Shown one piece after another: positions 1 through 10,478 of a DNA stretch of 64,000 bases. The stretch lies in contig CM070602.1 in assembly GCA_036346395.1 (NCBI GenBank), positions 15,881,098 to 15,945,097 on the forward strand. The letters are read 5' to 3'. Both the position numbers and the translations under genes were made by a program. Source of the stretch: Hsuehochloa calcarea. Taxonomy: Eukaryota; Streptophyta; Magnoliopsida; Poales; Poaceae. The notes beneath the pieces were generated by a model. The model was not told where the DNA came from. It was given only the letters and a program-made list of their open reading frames with translations, and did no database searches. Position 1 is the stretch's first letter, and each line of letters begins with the position of its first letter.

Positions 1-1145
1 AATGCATGTTTCATTTCATTTGTCTTGCATTGTGTAATAAAATCGGTGGAGCTTTGATTATTATCCTTGTATGACTTGTTCTCATATTCTATACCTTGTC
101 ATATCGGTGATAGTCTGCTAGACCTCTTTTATGGCTCTTCGTGTGTGTGGCTTAGCTTTTGACTTGCTAGCTTTATATCTGTGAGAAATTTGAATCAAAT
201 CATGTCTTGTTGGATCTTGTGACTAGTTTTGCTCTAGTGATCCACTTATGATTCTCGCCATGTCTTACAAGTTGAAGTGAGTCTTGAACTTATTCTGAGT
301 TGAAAAATGAGCTTTTTATCTTATTAAGTCAAGCAAATGAAAAATGAGATTTTACATGCGAAAAAAGCCATCTCACCAATCCTTTCTCATGAGACAGCTT
401 GCCATTGCACTAGGCATGAACTCAGGGGGAGCTTTGGATGACCTAGATCATTCTTTTAAGCTTATCGCTTGAGATGGTCGCGGCAAGGCTTGAGATCTAG
501 CACAGCAAAAAAAAGGGAAAAGGAAAAAGAGAAATTGCCCAAAAAGGGCTAAGTGCTTGAGCTTTTGCTTCAAAAGAATTTTCGTAATGCTCAAAATGCC
601 TCAATTCTTGTTTTGAGTCTCTTTTTACTTATAGACATGGCTTGACTCATTTTTGGTTGCTTTGAGTGGATCTATGATTTTGAGCAACCTTTCATGATTT
701 CAATTATGTTAATCTCAGATCTCTGCTATCTTGGTTTTAGCTTTGCAGTACACGTTTTGCCATGAAGCCATTGATTATTTCTGTAATTCTTGATTAAGGA
801 ATTATGGAAATCACAATCAGAATCCTCAACTGACTAAAATCAAAAACCTCCTTGGCATAGATCTCACGCCAAACCCTGGGAAATCTTTTCCCTGAGTTCT
901 TGGAAGGCTTGGCATCACCTCTGAATTATCTCATGAATTTTTAGAAATTATTTGATAATTTTGGAGGCAAGTCAAATTTGGTCAAACCCTATTTCTCCAC
1001 TTCTGGAATTTTTGGAGAAGGTTTCAATGCATGAAAATCTCTGAAAATTTTATGAGAGGTTCCTCCTGCTGTCAGCAAGCTCCGGTTAAAATTTCGTAAA
1101 TTTTGGAGTTTGCTTGCTACCTCAAATAATTCCTCGAAAATCAGA
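1..1145 (+). mobile_element. Probable 3' untranslated internal part of an LTR retrotransposon
   Basis: No sustained reading frame is visible. A purine tract, cagggggagctttgg near 422, resembles the GGGGGAG tracts that follow pol in some plant copia elements, including the one at 39.6-40.6 kb here. The stretch leads directly into an LTR-like sequence starting at 1146. That it belongs to the same element as that LTR is inference. The left end lies outside the window. Confidence 0.35.
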
Positions 1146-3279
1146 TGTTAGGATTCAAGCCCTAACTGGTTTGCACTATTCTGTAGGTTCGAATCGGACT
1201 CGGGCTCGAGCCACTTGACTCGGTCGATCCACTAAGCTGTGCCAACTCGGTCGTTCGGGCGCTAGGGTCGTGAGCCGTTGGATCGGCATCGAGCGGTCTT
1301 CAACGGTAGAACGATGGAGTCGTTGTAAACCACCCGATCGACTCGGTAGTTGGATCGGCATCGAGCGGTCTTGACCACCGAGCAGCCGGGATCGTTTCAA
1401 TCCGCTCGATCTAGCCCAGCCGTTCGATTTCAATCTGTGGATATCGTGAGGATATGTGCACGATCTCAGGATGATGAGTCAATTGGCAATGGCGCTATTG
1501 GTTTGCAAATTCTCGCGTTTTGGGTTTGCTCCAAATTGTCGAGCCAGCTGGCGATCGGCCGGTTGTCTTGGGCGGTCGAGACCGCCCGTGGAAGCGATCC
1601 GGCCGGCCATGGTGGCGGTCAGACCGCCACTTTGAGATTTGGGTTTTTGGGTGGGCCAAAATAGGTTGTGTAGGCAAGTGAGGGAGTCTCTGGATGTGGT
1701 CCCATAATTTTGGAGCTCGGTCAAAAGTTCTATTCGATTGAAATTTCGAAGGTTTGAATTTCTCGCTTGAATTTTGGCTAAGTCATTTGGACCGTCCGAC
1801 CGCCGTTGTGGGAGCGGTCCGGCCGAAGCATGAAATCGGTCGGACCGGTCACGTAAATGATCGGGCCGCGATCACTGAATGAAAGCCAAGTGTTGCATTG
1901 AGTTGACTTTGAGTGTGTATTTCTATGAACTTCAATGCTTTATTGATGTATATTGCATTGCGGGCGGCGTGGGTCAAGTTGTGAAGAACTTGTTCCGGAA
2001 TCGGTTTGTTTGTCTATTCTTGCGGCGGTGGCTTGTAGGTCAGCGGCGTCAGCGGTGAGTGGATCGGGACTACGCTTGGAGGCGAGGTCGAGCGATCGGG
2101 GATCTGGGTGAGTCGTGTGACTCAAGCATGGTGCGAAATGGACAAGATGGATCGAGCGGGTGGTTGATGCAATTTGGTTGGATCGGTGGTGCGGATATCG
2201 ATCGCGAGTCTCGGAGGTTCGATGGGATTCGGACAAGAGAGCTTGGCGTCGATGGGAACCGTGATCAACCTACGTGGTGAAGCGGCGATTGCTTCAAGTG
2301 TTATGTGTGTGGGGTCCCATGTGTAAGAGACCCAAAGGAAACCCTAGCTCTCTAGTATAAATAGGAAGGGAGGTGGAAAACCCAAGCAAGCATTCATTTA
2401 GCCCCTTCTTCCTTTTCTAGGGTTTGGAGGAGAGGAGAGGAAAACTAGGGTTTGGAGTGTGCTCCTTGTTGAGCTCTTGCCCTCCTTGGTGGAGAGGCTT
2501 TGTAAGCATCTATTGTGAATGAACCATCTTGTGATGCTCAATTGAAAGATCAATTGCTCCCTTTGTGTTCTTCTCTCTTTTGGATGTTTTTGGTGCTTCC
2601 TTGATTCAAAGGTTCATGCGTGGTCTTTTGGCCTTCTTTATCTTGCTTTGATGTATGGGATTACTCCTAGAGTCATCTAGATCATCAATCCCTCACAAGC
2701 AAGTCGTGAATCAAGTTTTCTCTTTTCTAGGGTTTGAGCACTTCTTTGATAAAATCTCGAGGATCGATTCTGCGAAGTGGATCGACGGATCGTCGCTAGA
2801 AATAGGTCTCTAATATCATTAGGGAGGTGTGCTAGAAATTTGGTCAAGTTTCATTGGTTGAATCAAAGTTGGATCAAATTTCGTTTTGGTTTTGGGTGGA
2901 GTTTTCGATCTTTGGACTCTCTGGTCGACCGACCTTTCAGCGGCGGTTCGACCGCCTTGTGTTTTCGAACCATGGTTTGGCGGTCGAACCGTATCCACCG
3001 GTCCGACCATTGGTTAGTTGCCGGTCGGACATTTGGATGACCGTCGGTCCGACCGCGTGGTAGCCGGTCGGACCGCTTGAGCGATGAAGAACCTTGAGTT
3101 CTTTTCTCCTTTTGTGTCGTGTGCTTGAGGGTTTATCAAATCCAACACAAGGCTTCCGTTGCGTGCTCACCAACTTCTTAGCTGTCATAGCTAAAGGAGT
3201 AAAGTGCGTGTTAGTTTTGGTTTAGGCGAGAAAGTTTTGAAAGCGCCTATTCACCCCCTAGTCGCCTTCCGGTCCTACA
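1146..3279 (+). repeat. LTR of a retrotransposon (family A)
   Basis: The block starts TGTTAGGATTC and ends CGGTCCTACA, giving the short inverted ends (TGT..AGGA / TCCT..ACA) expected of an LTR. It contains a TATA box (tataaatag, 2356-2364) followed by a pyrimidine-rich leader, as in LTR promoters. It also carries many near-palindromic GGTCGGACCG-type motifs, for example near 1612, 1832, 3030 and 3063. The five bases before it (tcaga) and after it (caatc) do not match, so it is not a clean solo LTR. It is probably the 3' LTR of an element whose interior lies to the left. The small open frames inside it look accidental. Confidence 0.5.
2356..2364 (+). promoter_or_regulatory. TATA box of LTR family A
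   Basis: tataaatag is followed about 30 bp downstream by a leader-like stretch with the repeated 'ctagggtttggag' motif. It is positioned as an LTR (U3) promoter. Nothing in the sequence shows that it is active. Confidence 0.4.
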
Positions 3280-6200
3280 CAATCCGAGCGACCAGCGAGT
3301 CGTCTCCTTCCTCTGTCCGCGTGAGCCACTGCCATGGCGTCTTGCTGAGAGAAAAGCGATGGCGTCTGATCCACTCTATGGTCACCTTTAAGCGGCTAGC
3401 TCTGGCGCATTAAATGACCCATCGCGCTCCTCCCTCGAGAAGGTCATGATTCAAGCTGCTCCCATCGCTCTCAAGTGCTCTCATGGCGCGTTGACCCGAT
3501 TGGAAAACCCGGACGTTGCTCTCTGCCGTTGCTCTATTTAAACTCCATTGCTTCACCCTTAGTTTCCTTTAGCACTTCCGCAACTCCAGCTAGCACTCAC
3601 CAGCTTGCTCGAGCTGCAATTCCTCGCAATCCCCTCGACCGCCATTGTTGAGTGTGGAGTTTCGGTGGAGGCGGTGCAGCAGGGGTTTTCTTCTTCAAGT
3701 CTTTGCCCCCGCTGCTCCCCCTTTTACTCCACGGAGCTTAACTCTCACTCGGTTTGGTTCTCTCTTTGCCAGTCATTTGTGGCCTAGTGAGAACCTTACC
3801 GTCGCCGTTCGGTTACTCATCGCCGGAGCCACTCCGTGGGTCTCTGGTCGTTCTTCAGCTCCGGTAAGTTCGTATTGACCTATAGGAGCTTAGGGGTGTT
3901 TTCGTTGTTCCCTTGGTATTGCCTGTTTGGAGAGTTCTTCCGAGCCATACCTACTCGGCCGCACTCCGTGGTCGTGCCACCGTAGCAGCCATACTCCGAC
4001 CAGTATTGGCCGCCGGTAGGGCCATTAAACTTTTAGACACTCAACCCTGCCCTTGGCTGGCGCCGCTGTGGTCGGAGATGCCGCCGAGCCGCAAAGCGTG
4101 CGGGAGGCGTTGCCTCGTGGTCGGATTTTCGACCAGTCACCGTAGCTTAGTCGTAGGTTCTTCTACGACTTGTATCTAGTCGTAAGGCTTGCTACGACTA
4201 TGTTGCGGTAGTAAGTTCTTCTACGACTTGTACTTAGTCGTAAGACTTGCTATGACTATGTCGTGGTCGTAAGTTCTTCTACGACCGCTACCTGGTCGTG
4301 AATCCTTCTACTACTATTATTCAGTCGTAGGTTCTGCTACGACCTATACCTGGTCGTAAGTTCTTCTTTCGGTCGTATCTGTGGCATTAAGAATCCAAAT
4401 CAATTGGTTCTTGTTGCTAAATTCTTTATAAAGTATGCTCTTGCTTCTGTAGAATTTTCAGAATTTTTGGAGAAAGTTTGATGTTGAGTCTTTGTGTTTT
4501 ATTCGTTCTTATTGGTTGCTTTTCGCCTTCTCGTTAGGATCCGAAGAGCACATTGACAACACAATCGATCCTCAGCAACATCTTGACCCACAGCAAGCAG
4601 GCAAGCAGTTTGATCATGTTAATCCCATTATTTTTCAAGTCTACTATATTGATTTCAACTCGTATGTATGCATTGCTATTTTGTTGTTAAAATATGGTTA
4701 GTGTCCTATAGTTGCATAATCTGTAGGACTTGTTTATCCTCGACTACCATGAGCTTAGGTTATTGGCTGTGGTCGGAGTTCGATGGATGGACTCTGGTCA
4801 CTTAGTAGCTCTCGATTTGAAATCGCTTAGAAATGCTTAGTTTCGGTAGTACTGGGCGATCATCGATTGTAGTCGATGATCTTGATCACACACTTATGTA
4901 TTATGCCATTACGACCAGCACTTGTGCTTTGTTATTTTGTAAAGTCAAAATATGATAATGAAAAACTGATTTGGACTTGGGCAAGTGGTCGGATGGTGGG
5001 TTATTGGGTTTGTGGATGTCTTGCCTAAGTCAACAAGGACCGAACATCTTGTTACACTAAACAAAGTATTTTTGCGTGCTAACCACGCGAGAGGGATATG
5101 AGACCTCTCTTGACTTAGTACTTTGGCGTGTGTTATCTCCGAGTCGCAGGAGGGGGTTGTGTGTGTTGTGTGAAACATGATATGTGGTCGTGTTCTTGTG
5201 TTGGGTGTGCGGTGGTGGAGATTCCGGGTAGGCTCTCCACCTCGAGGGCGTCGTGGTTGTCCAAGGCTTTACCCGGGAAGGGTAGTTGACCGAGGCTTTA
5301 CGATGACTCCGACACAACGTATGGGTTTCTATCCATACGGGCGGCTCGTGAATAATTCACAATATTGAAAATGTCTCGTAGGACTTAGCCGTGCCGGCAT
5401 ACCCAAGGAAGTGTGCTTAATAGCTTGGCAAAAAGGCGGTCTAGCGTGTGCGTACATTGGTACACCCCTGCAGGGATAAAACTATTCGAATAGCCTCGTC
5501 CTAGGTTATGGACACGCTTGGGGAGGTCTTCCAAGAGTTAGACTACAACCTTTTAAACTAAAATTTGACATGGGTGGTATGAATGGGAAATTCATGCTAT
5601 TGTTGTGGTGACTAAGGGTTTAGTCACTTCCAGGATTGTTGTTGCCCTCTATCTACTGTTATATTGTTGTCATTTACGATTATTTGAACGTTAAAAACTG
5701 ATTTGTTAACTTGCTTTCAAATGTACTACATTATTGCAAATAAAGATTGCTTTGCACTGAAAATGAAACATACAGCCTCCACTCAAAAGGCTTGCATATA
5801 GATATGTGCAGTGCATTACTCTACGTAAGTCTTGCGAGTACATTCAAAGTACTCACCCGGCTTTCTTTGGGCTCTTTGTTCTGGGGGAGGAAGGTGAGCC
5901 CCAAGGGCCTCACTTCGTGAAATGTCTTTGTGGATTCGACGACTAGCTTGGCGGTCGGTCGGTTGCCTTGTGGGTTAAAGGCACACTGGTCGGCTCTTTT
6001 GTTTATAGCCATCTTATGGCACCTTTGCTTCCGCTGTTTATTTCTTTTGTCTATGTATGTAATTGGCCGGTCGGCCTCTCTTTTGTAATATCTATCTTCT
6101 ATTTATGTTATCTTCTGTTCTGTTTCTTGCTTCGGTTCTATGTGAATGAATGGAATTGATGCATGAACTTTGTAAAGAGGTGTGTATACTGCATTTCTGG

Positions 6201-6297
6201 GAAGTATACATGTCTCGAGTCTCGGATTACCTGATTTGTGATGCTAGGACCGAATGGATGGTTAAGCATTACAAGCCGGATAAACCGGGGTCTCACA
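3280..6297 (+). repeat. Long LTR of a Ty3/gypsy-like element, 5' end not found (family B)
   Basis: The right end ...accggggtctcaca is a typical LTR terminus. Inner blocks match the LTRs at 16917-22180 and 44097-47228, for example 'actattcgaatagcctcgtcct..ggacacgct' at about 5480-5515 against 46540-46575, and a 'ggatccgaagagcac..gatcatgtt' block near 4540-4620. No TG start with a matching 5-bp duplication (ggtta would be expected) is visible near 3280, so the left end is truncated or rearranged. GC-rich, gene-like sequence fills the first part and AT-rich sequence the rest. No protein-coding gene is supported. Confidence 0.5.
4126..4380 (+). repeat. Degenerate tandem repeat of TCGTA.GTTCTTCTACGAC units
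   Basis: Units of roughly 25-35 bp alternate 'gtcgtaggttcttctacgac' with 'agtcgtaaggcttgctacgac'. At least six imperfect copies can be followed. Each unit is partly self-complementary (GTCGTA / TACGAC), so it could fold into short hairpins. The array lies inside the family B LTR. Confidence 0.7.
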
Positions 6298-6585
6298 GGT
6301 TAGACCGGCCAGAGTCACCGGTCAGACTAGTAGGGAATCGGTCAGACCGCCATTGACTCAGCGGTCTGACTGCCAGTGCATTGATTTGCTTTAGTCTTTG
6401 TTGTTTTTGTCGTTTTGCTTAGGGGTTTAAATTGATTTCAATATTAGTCTTCCGCTGTACTGAAATACTGATCTTCATAGCTTCTAAAGCTACTGGAGTA
6501 AAATATTATTGAATCAATTATTTATAAAAAAAGTGAGTATGCTCCTATTCAACCCCCCCTCTAGTCGCCTTTTTCGGTCCAACAA
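6298..6585 (+). repeat. 3' fragment of a family-A-like LTR
   Basis: It carries the same signatures as the LTR ending at 3279: ggtcagaccg motifs (about 6320-6370), a 'cttcatagcttctaaagct' block, and the end '..ctattcaac..ctctagtcgcc..cggtccaaca'. Only the last 290 bp or so are present. It directly abuts the end of the family B LTR, so the break point is probably an insertion or a deletion. Confidence 0.5.
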
Positions 6586-8560
6586 AAACATTACACCCCA
6601 GTGTGGGTTACCCTTGATAACGAAAATAGTACAACGACCACATGCACATACATAGACTAGTTGACGTCGAGATTCTATAAGTCGACTATTGCCTCCGCGA
6701 TCTCTGGATCCTCGAGCTGATGCTGCGTTCGTTCATCTACGGCGTCCTCATCTTTGAGGCATGTGAGTGCATCAACCATCTTAGGTGTGATAGACGATCT
6801 CCTTGACTTGATTATCCTCCCCACTGTACTGAAAGTGGCTTACGATGAGACAAACTACACCGGAACCACAAGTACATCTCGTGCAAAATGTGACAACATG
6901 GGATAAATACGTGGTGGTTCTTCCACCACAAGAGGAGGTTGACATCATTGCCCTTCGCGAGGTTAAGCTTGGTGTCTGCAAAAGGTGTGTCGAGGTAGTG
7001 GTTGATCTCTACTATTGGATTCCATTGAGACCTTCTCGGTGCATGAGAGGGCAAATTGGATGCTGGGCCTTTCAGCTTCTTCCACACGTTGGAAGCGCTC
7101 AAATTGCGTTATCCTTATTGCATTGTTGAATCACTCGTTCTCGATTGACTTGTTCCACCAAACTTTTCATAATACAAATCGAAAACTAGAAAAGGCTCAT
7201 CATGAATGTGAGTGCAAGCCTTAGAAAAATCAAGATCAAATGCTTGCCTAATTCCCTCATAAGCCCCCTTCAGATCTAGTAATTTTCTCCGAGGATCCAA
7301 AATAGTATCAAAACAAAAAGATGTGGGATAGCTTGAAAATAATTTACAAATTTACGCTCCATTGGTTCAATAATAGGTTTCAGAAGGGCATCGTTTTTTT
7401 CCTTGAAAACATTAGCAGTAGTCCAAACCCACTCGATGACTAAACAAGAAGTAGGATAGTAATCACCAGACAAAACTATTGTTGCATTGTAAAAAAACTT
7501 TTAAAAAATCATGAAAAATAACCAGTAACTATCCAATCCCCTTTAGTAACCAACTACTTACCAGAATTAGTATTGACAAAGAGTGATGATGTACTCATAC
7601 TTCTCGCACCGCTCCAACATAGTATACACGGAGTTCCACGTCAACTTCATGTCTAGGTTGAATCTTTTTGGCCTCTTATTGTTGGCCTTACAGTACTCCG
7701 CGAACTGGGCGTATCTTGGGCCCAAAATTGTATTGAACTGGATAGCATTGCATATGTTGTCTAAACTAGATTTCATTACCTGTAAGCCTGCCTGCACGAT
7801 CAGATTAAGGATGCGGCACATGCATCTCTGGTGAAGGACGAAACCGCCAGTGTAGCACTCCCGATGCGGTGCAAGAAACTCCATGGCCGTCGTATTAGTC
7901 GAGGCATTGTCAAGAGTGATGGCAATAATTTTGTTCTCTATTTTAAAATCCGGAATGACCTCTAATACGTGTTGTGCGGTGGTCTCTCTGATGTGTGCCT
8001 CATTGATTGGGCTGAACTCTATGGCTCACTTGTTCAAGTTGTAATCGCCATCCAAGTAATGTGCAACAACATTAAGATAGCCTGCCCTTTGGTGGGATGA
8101 AGTCCAGAGGTTAAAGCAAAAGAAAAGGTAACTTCTAGGAAATTCTCTTTCAAGCTTGATAGTTTATGTTGGTAGAGTTCTACTATGTCACACGCAGTTG
8201 TTCTCCTACTAACATGTCGGTATTGTGAGTAAAAATCACGTTTGATCGTTCTTTCGAAACTAGAGCTTTCGTCCATCCCCCAACGGCTCTCCACCTCCCA
8301 TTCTTCCTTCCTCTTCCTCTCCCGCTCCCAGCGTGGGGGCGGAGCCGAAGCCTGCGTGGAAGGGCGCGAGGGTGTGGGGGAGGGAGACGAGCCCGCGCGA
8401 GGGTGGTGCGGAAGGGGGGGGGGGTACGAGGCAGTCGGCGCGGGGTGGCCACGAAGGCGTGCTGTGTCGCTCATCGTGCCTAGGAGCCAGGCTCGGCACG
8501 ATTCTTTGCTCGGGCCTACCCTCTGCTCGTGCGTGCCGCGGTCCGGTGCAGTGCCTAGAT
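6586..8560 (-). mobile_element. Remnant of an autonomous hAT-family DNA transposon
   Basis: The interior is a transposase pseudogene on the - strand (6675-8160). Beyond the transposase N-terminal side, 8280-8560 is GC-rich with 'gtgcctagg' and 'ggctcggcacg' motifs like the subterminal repeats of the second hAT relic at 49.1-49.27 kb. Clear terminal inverted repeats and an 8-bp target duplication were not found, so the outer limits are approximate. Confidence 0.55.
6675..8160 (-). pseudogene. hAT transposase (RICESLEEPER-like), broken
   Basis: Read on the - strand, the pieces appear in the order of a hAT transposase. First comes the DxWTS-type region with ..YLNVVAHYLD.. (about 8150-8030). Next is the ITLDNAS..TAMEFL block and the HQRCMCRILNLIVQAG block (7890-7770), then LDMKLTWNSVYTML (7650-7600). 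After that follow a 'LDPRRKLL' segment (7300-7270) and the C-terminal dimerisation region EINHYLDTPF..WWKNH (7010-6910). A last exon-like piece ends in EDPEIAEAIVDL and a TAG stop at 6677-6675. The blocks lie in different frames with stops between them, so no full protein can be made. The bases around 8020 also contain a stop inside a normally conserved LNK region. Confidence 0.75.
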
Positions 8561-9256
8561 CTAGTATAATGTCACATGAGAGGTCGCACATAATTAATAC
8601 GTAAGTTTTCCACGCATACATATGCTGCCATGCATGTGCGTACGCCCATGCAACGCATGCATTGACGCCTCTACGTACGCTACAAAAAACAAAACGGATG
8701 CAACCCCACACATGCGCGTGCTACAGATGCAAGAGAACACCGATCCATGGAGGGAAGCAACCAAGCAAGCGGCTAGCTGCATACGCGATCGATGATCCAT
8801 TGACCTGTCAGAAAAAACGAATACGGAAAATTCCACAACTGTACCGCATGTGTTGATCATGCACGTACTGCACAAAATATTCGAATCTCCGGCCTTCTCC
8901 ATATTGACCCCGTTGCGACGTACGTGTGGGCGTGCACGTGTGTCGGTACGGGACACTACGCTCGATCACAACCTCACATGAAGGTCGATCCCGAGCATAA
9001 CCTTAGCAGGTCAGATCAGATCTCGTCTCTCTGTAGCCTCTAGCCATATATTATTTGCATGGTTTCTCTATCCATGTACTGCATGCATGCGCGCATAATT
9101 CAAAGTACCTCAAATCAGAGTGAACATTCCTCGGTTGTCTCCACAAATATAAGTTGTTTTTTATTTTCCACTCTCTCTAACGAAAGACACTTTGACTACG
9201 GTTTTTTTATATCATAACGTGTCATTATTTTTCATGTAGCTATATACTGTAACAGA
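8561..9256. other. Intergenic stretch, no gene seen
   Basis: It is rich in short palindromes such as tacgtacg, gcatgc and atgcatgc. No frame, splice-site pair or repeat boundary supports a gene. It may be ordinary intergenic DNA between the hAT relic and the fold-back element. Confidence 0.5.
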
Positions 9257-9936
9257 GGAAAAAGTTCATATGTGTCCCCCGATTCTTACTGTTGTTTAAT
9301 TTCCGTCCCTCGTGTGTCCAGTACCATCTAGAACCCTTCCCTTCAACTGATAAAACTATGCAAATCACATCCCTAGGCAGATAGCATTGGCGGTTTTCGC
9401 CACGTTGGTTGCATATCATCACTCGGGAAAAGGGAGTAGGAAAGAAAAGAACATAAATAGGGCAAGTAAATGAAAAATAAAAGAGGAGATAAAGATAAGG
9501 AAAACGACTTAGGGCTGATATGTGGAGTCGAAGTGGTAACGTGGCAACCAATATGGCGAAAACCGCTCATGACCAGGGTTTCAAATTTTGACCCGAAATT
9601 TTGCAAAATTTCGTACATTTCGCTGGAGCTCGAATTTTTTCCCTTTCGGTCAAAAAATTTCGGTTGCACATGAATCAGGACAAATTCAAATAGTATTCAA
9701 TATTTGGTCAAAATCCATCATTTTTTTGATGAAATTTTGGCAATTTCGCTCACCCCCAAATTTTTTCTCAAAAGAAATTTGAAACCCGGCCGTCTCATGA
9801 TACCTACCTAGGGACATGATCTGCATGATTTTGACATTCGAGGGATGAACTTAATTTAAACGGTATTGGAGATGATGGAAGAAAATTAGACTCCCAGAAT
9901 AATCGAGGGACCACCACATATATATGGACCTTTTCC
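9257..9936. mobile_element. Fold-back (MITE/MULE-like) element with long inverted arms
   Basis: The left end GGAAAAAGTTCATATGTGTC is mirrored at the right end, whose reverse complement reads GGAAAAGGTCCATATATATG. A second inverted pair lies further in: GGCGGTTTTCGCCA..TTGGTTGC (9388-9412) against GGCAACCA..GGCGAAAACCGC (9543-9566). The block therefore folds back on itself. It has no coding capacity. No target duplication was recognised at the outer ends. It is interrupted by a smaller element at 9573-9793. Confidence 0.6.
9573..9793. mobile_element. Small fold-back element nested in the larger one
   Basis: The ends GGGTTTCAAATTTT and AAATTTGAAACCC are inverted copies. The block is flanked by a directly repeated ctcatga (9566-9572 and 9794-9800), consistent with a target duplication of 7 bp or slightly more. 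Removing it restores the right arm of the outer fold-back. Confidence 0.6.
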
Positions 9937-10443
9937 TTTCATACATATATTAATGGTAAAAAAATAAACAAAAACTTGACCATTCGAATGCCACTGCGAC
10001 CTATATATATTTGTGCACGGAGGGAGAAATTACATACGCTAGCTTCTTCATATCACGTGGAAGAGCGGTACTGGACCTAATGAGACCAGCCAGCAAGCAT
10101 GCATATGTACGTACGTACATACGGTCCCATATGTGTATCTGATCGACTTGCATATATACATATACATACAGCTGGTAGGGTTAGGGTTCGATCGTACATG
10201 ACGGAGTTCGGCATATGCATGGTCTTGGGGCTTCGTTTAAATATACGTACGTACGTGCATCCAAAAGTTTATCGTTCATCCATAAATATCGGTGGCATGT
10301 TAGTTGGTATATATTAAGTGGAGAGACAAGATCAGAAGGACCCTAAGTTAATGTGTCGTGGCGCAGAGAAACGCGCGCCGGCCGGGAAATTTTCGTGTGC
10401 TTGATATATACTCGAACCGGTTGGCACGCGGAATTTGGTTTCG

Positions 10444-10478
<35 letters not shown>

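Noticed and set aside
8034..8711. 225-codon - strand open frame
   Set aside because: It runs across the broken hAT transposase end and its GC-rich terminal region in a wrong frame. Only the last part resembles transposase.
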